Positions 4,154 through 5,631 of a stretch of 5,631 nt of DNA are shown one piece after another. The stretch is from Actinomycetes bacterium (GTDB taxonomy: Bacteria > Actinomycetota > Thermoleophilia > BMS3ABIN01): NCBI GenBank assembly GCA_021787775.1, contig JAJYLK010000090.1:1-5631 (forward strand). Reading direction: 5' to 3'. Both the position numbers and the translations under genes were made by a program. Numbering within the stretch: position 1 is the first letter of the stretch; every line of letters begins with the position of its first letter. The notes beneath the pieces were generated by a model, which saw nothing but the letters and a program-made list of their open reading frames with translations, had not been told where the DNA came from and did no database searches.

Positions 4154-5631
4154 ATGACCTCAGTAGTTGAAGAAGCTCCGGAAGCATCCCCGCCACTGGC
4201 GACAGACAGATTACCCGATATTCCGTTCAATCCGAAAAGCTCCCGGACTTTAAGAGTGGCACTTATGATTGATGCCATTTTTCTGTTCGGCGCGATCATT
4301 ACCTACTGGGAAAGAACACCGGGTTATCTAGTGTTGAATTACATCCAGGGTTTTATTAGCCTGGCAATAATCTTCTTATTTCTGATGTGGGTTTATCATT
4401 CCAGTAAGAATTTGTTATATGTCAATTCTGGCGGACAGAAATACTCACCGCCGGCCGCTGTTATCTGGTGGCTTGTGCCAGTTGCATCACTGTTCATGCC
4501 GATTCTTGTCATGCGTGAGATCTGGCAAGCAAGTAATCCGCAAGCGGACCCAGCAGATATTCTCTCCTGGCAACAGATCCCAATCTCGCGGTGGGCAAAT
4601 TCACTCTTGGGCTCCTGGTGGCTGGCATTCATCATCCCCCAGACGCTTTCCTTCGTAAGAGTCTACGGATTCAGCGGGACTTATGTGCATAACTTCCTTT
4701 CACTGGAGGCGGCCATCCTGGCCATCTTCATCGTCAAGAAGATAGACGACAATCAATTGAAGAAATATCTGAAAGTGTCCCGGATGGCTTTAATGGGCGG
4801 TGAAGCAGGAAAACCCCTGACACGCATTTCCGGCAATGTGCCGTTATGGACCACTGAGGGCAAATTGATAGCGCCTGATTCAGGGAAATTTTCGACGCAA
4901 GGCTTCAATGCGGCCCGAGCCAGGCCCGAATCTTTACTATGGAAATTCGCCACACCAGGCGAGATATCAACAGACCTGGCAATGTCTGGTAATACCATCT
5001 ACTTTGGCAGCAGCGACGGTTATCTCAATGCTGTGGATGTGCCATCTGGAAAGCAGCTTTGGCGGTTCGGAACGAAAACGGGACATGGCCACGACCAAAA
5101 TCCTATTTCCTCTCCATCAGTCGCCAGCGGTCTTGTCTGTTTCTGCGGCGCCGATGACAATATTTATGCGCTCGATGCCGTGACCGGCAAATATATCTGG
5201 CACTTCAAGATTAATATGGGAGTACTTCCTTCACCCCTAGCAATTGATGACATGGTATATTTTGGCTCGGGTGATAAATGTATGTATGCCCTGGATCTAA
5301 AGACGGGGCAGTCGATCTGGAAAATCAAGGTAGGCGGCTTCGTCGATTCGAAGCCGCTGCTTTATCAAGGCTCGCTCATCTTCGGCGCTTTTGACAAGCG
5401 ATTGCGCGCCCTGGATGCTCGCGACGGCCGGGAGCAGTGGCAAATAAAGGGGAGAGGCAAGATAGATGCCACACCGCTTATTTTTGATGATAGGTTATTT
5501 TATGTCAGTTACGATCATAGCCTGCATGCGATTGATTTAGGCTCCCGCGAAGAGCTATGGGCCTTCCTGGCGAGAGGTCTGTTCTCGTCTCAACCGGCAA
5601 TATCTGGCAACACTGTTCTCTGCGGCAACTA
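4154..5631 (+). CDS. Membrane protein: DUF4328-like domain fused to PQQ-repeat beta-propeller, 3'-truncated
   Basis: 492 codons are in the window and the frame is still open at the edge. An in-frame stop at 4139-4141 makes ATG 4154 the first possible start; there is no Shine-Dalgarno. Residues 1-34 are Pro/Glu-rich. Hydrophobic segments lie at about 35-52, 60-82, 102-120, 150-168 and 178-195. The motifs FLMWVYHSSKN, KYSPPAAVIWWLVPVASLFMP and MREIWQASNP (118-129) match DUF4328 as I know it, including the closing IVKKI. After a linker (200-261) come PQQ-type blades starting near 263, 303, 349, 389 and 429, plus a cut sixth near 469. Each has an aromatic start, a YFGS-D or similar strand, YALD-x-x-TGK, and a closing W. 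Such propellers usually bind partners or ligands; PQQ binding is not implied. Charge signals do not settle which side the propeller faces. The gene is less GC-rich than its neighbours, suggesting transfer or a fast-evolving accessory gene. Function unknown; sensing or scaffolding is a guess. Confidence 0.85.
   Translation, partial: MTSVVEEAPEASPPLATDRLPDIPFNPKSSRTLRVALMIDAIFLFGAIITYWERTPGYLVLNYIQGFISLAIIFLFLMWVYHSSKNLLYVNSGGQKYSPPAAVIWWLVPVASLFMPILVMREIWQASNPQADPADILSWQQIPISRWANSLLGSWWLAFIIPQTLSFVRVYGFSGTYVHNFLSLEAAILAIFIVKKIDDNQLKKYLKVSRMALMGGEAGKPLTRISGNVPLWTTEGKLIAPDSGKFSTQGFNAARARPESLLWKFATPGEISTDLAMSGNTIYFGSSDGYLNAVDVPSGKQLWRFGTKTGHGHDQNPISSPSVASGLVCFCGADDNIYALDAVTGKYIWHFKINMGVLPSPLAIDDMVYFGSGDKCMYALDLKTGQSIWKIKVGGFVDSKPLLYQGSLIFGAFDKRLRALDARDGREQWQIKGRGKIDATPLIFDDRLFYVSYDHSLHAIDLGSREELWAFLARGLFSSQPAISGNTVLCGN

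Noticed and set aside
4396..5183. Several short frames on both strands (4396-4635, 4419-4658, 4753-4998, 4908-5183)
   Set aside because: All are alternative frames of the DUF4328-propeller gene, whose frame is open throughout with matching domain motifs.
4154..5631. Quinoprotein dehydrogenase reading of the propeller
   Set aside because: The blades are short generic PQQ-type repeats of about 40-46 residues on a membrane anchor. Nothing seen supports cofactor binding or dehydrogenase activity.

Overview
The window looks like a high-GC, Gram-positive-type bacterium, most likely an actinobacterium or a deep-branching relative. A PyrR regulator sits directly ahead of pyrB, both proteins resemble actinobacterial forms as I remember them (for example the mycobacterial ones), and DUF4328, seen at the right-hand end, is common in Actinobacteria. 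I cannot name a genus. Positions 1-4042 are GC-rich (41 of 60 bases G/C at 2281-2340), while the gene at the right end is clearly less so (29 of 60 at 4201-4260).

Layout. On the minus strand, 1-1627 is the start of a pyrimidine biosynthesis operon: promoter (1598-1627), a PyrR-binding RNA hairpin (1541-1579), a 21-codon leader ORF (1472-1537), pyrR (906-1475), a possible second 21-codon ORF (841-906), and pyrB (844 to beyond the left edge). Diverging from it, a small single-pass membrane protein (1726-1950, plus strand) converges tail to tail with acs, the AMP-forming acetyl-CoA synthetase (1955-4042, minus). A 111-base divergent intergenic region (4043-4153) holds an 8-bp inverted repeat and a 9-bp direct repeat. 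It separates acs from a plus-strand gene running off the right edge (4154-5631), which encodes a DUF4328-type multi-pass membrane domain fused to a PQQ-repeat beta-propeller.

The most interesting part is the pyr leader. The PyrR hairpin holds the Shine-Dalgarno of a leader ORF whose stop codon overlaps the pyrR start (GTGA). The end of the leader ORF and the pyrR start lie inside a GC-rich hairpin followed at once by six Ts. This suggests a hybrid switch: PyrR with uridine nucleotide blocks translation of the leader, so ribosomes neither reach pyrR by coupling nor prevent a terminator-like hairpin from forming. pyrR, the intergenic ORF and pyrB are also linked by TGATG and ATGA junctions, so translation could pass along the whole chain. 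These are readings of the sequence and nothing has been measured. A secondary point of interest is the DUF4328-propeller fusion, with an apparently almost leaderless start.

No tRNA, rRNA, CRISPR array, insertion sequence or origin was seen. There is no gene-free stretch over 300 bases.
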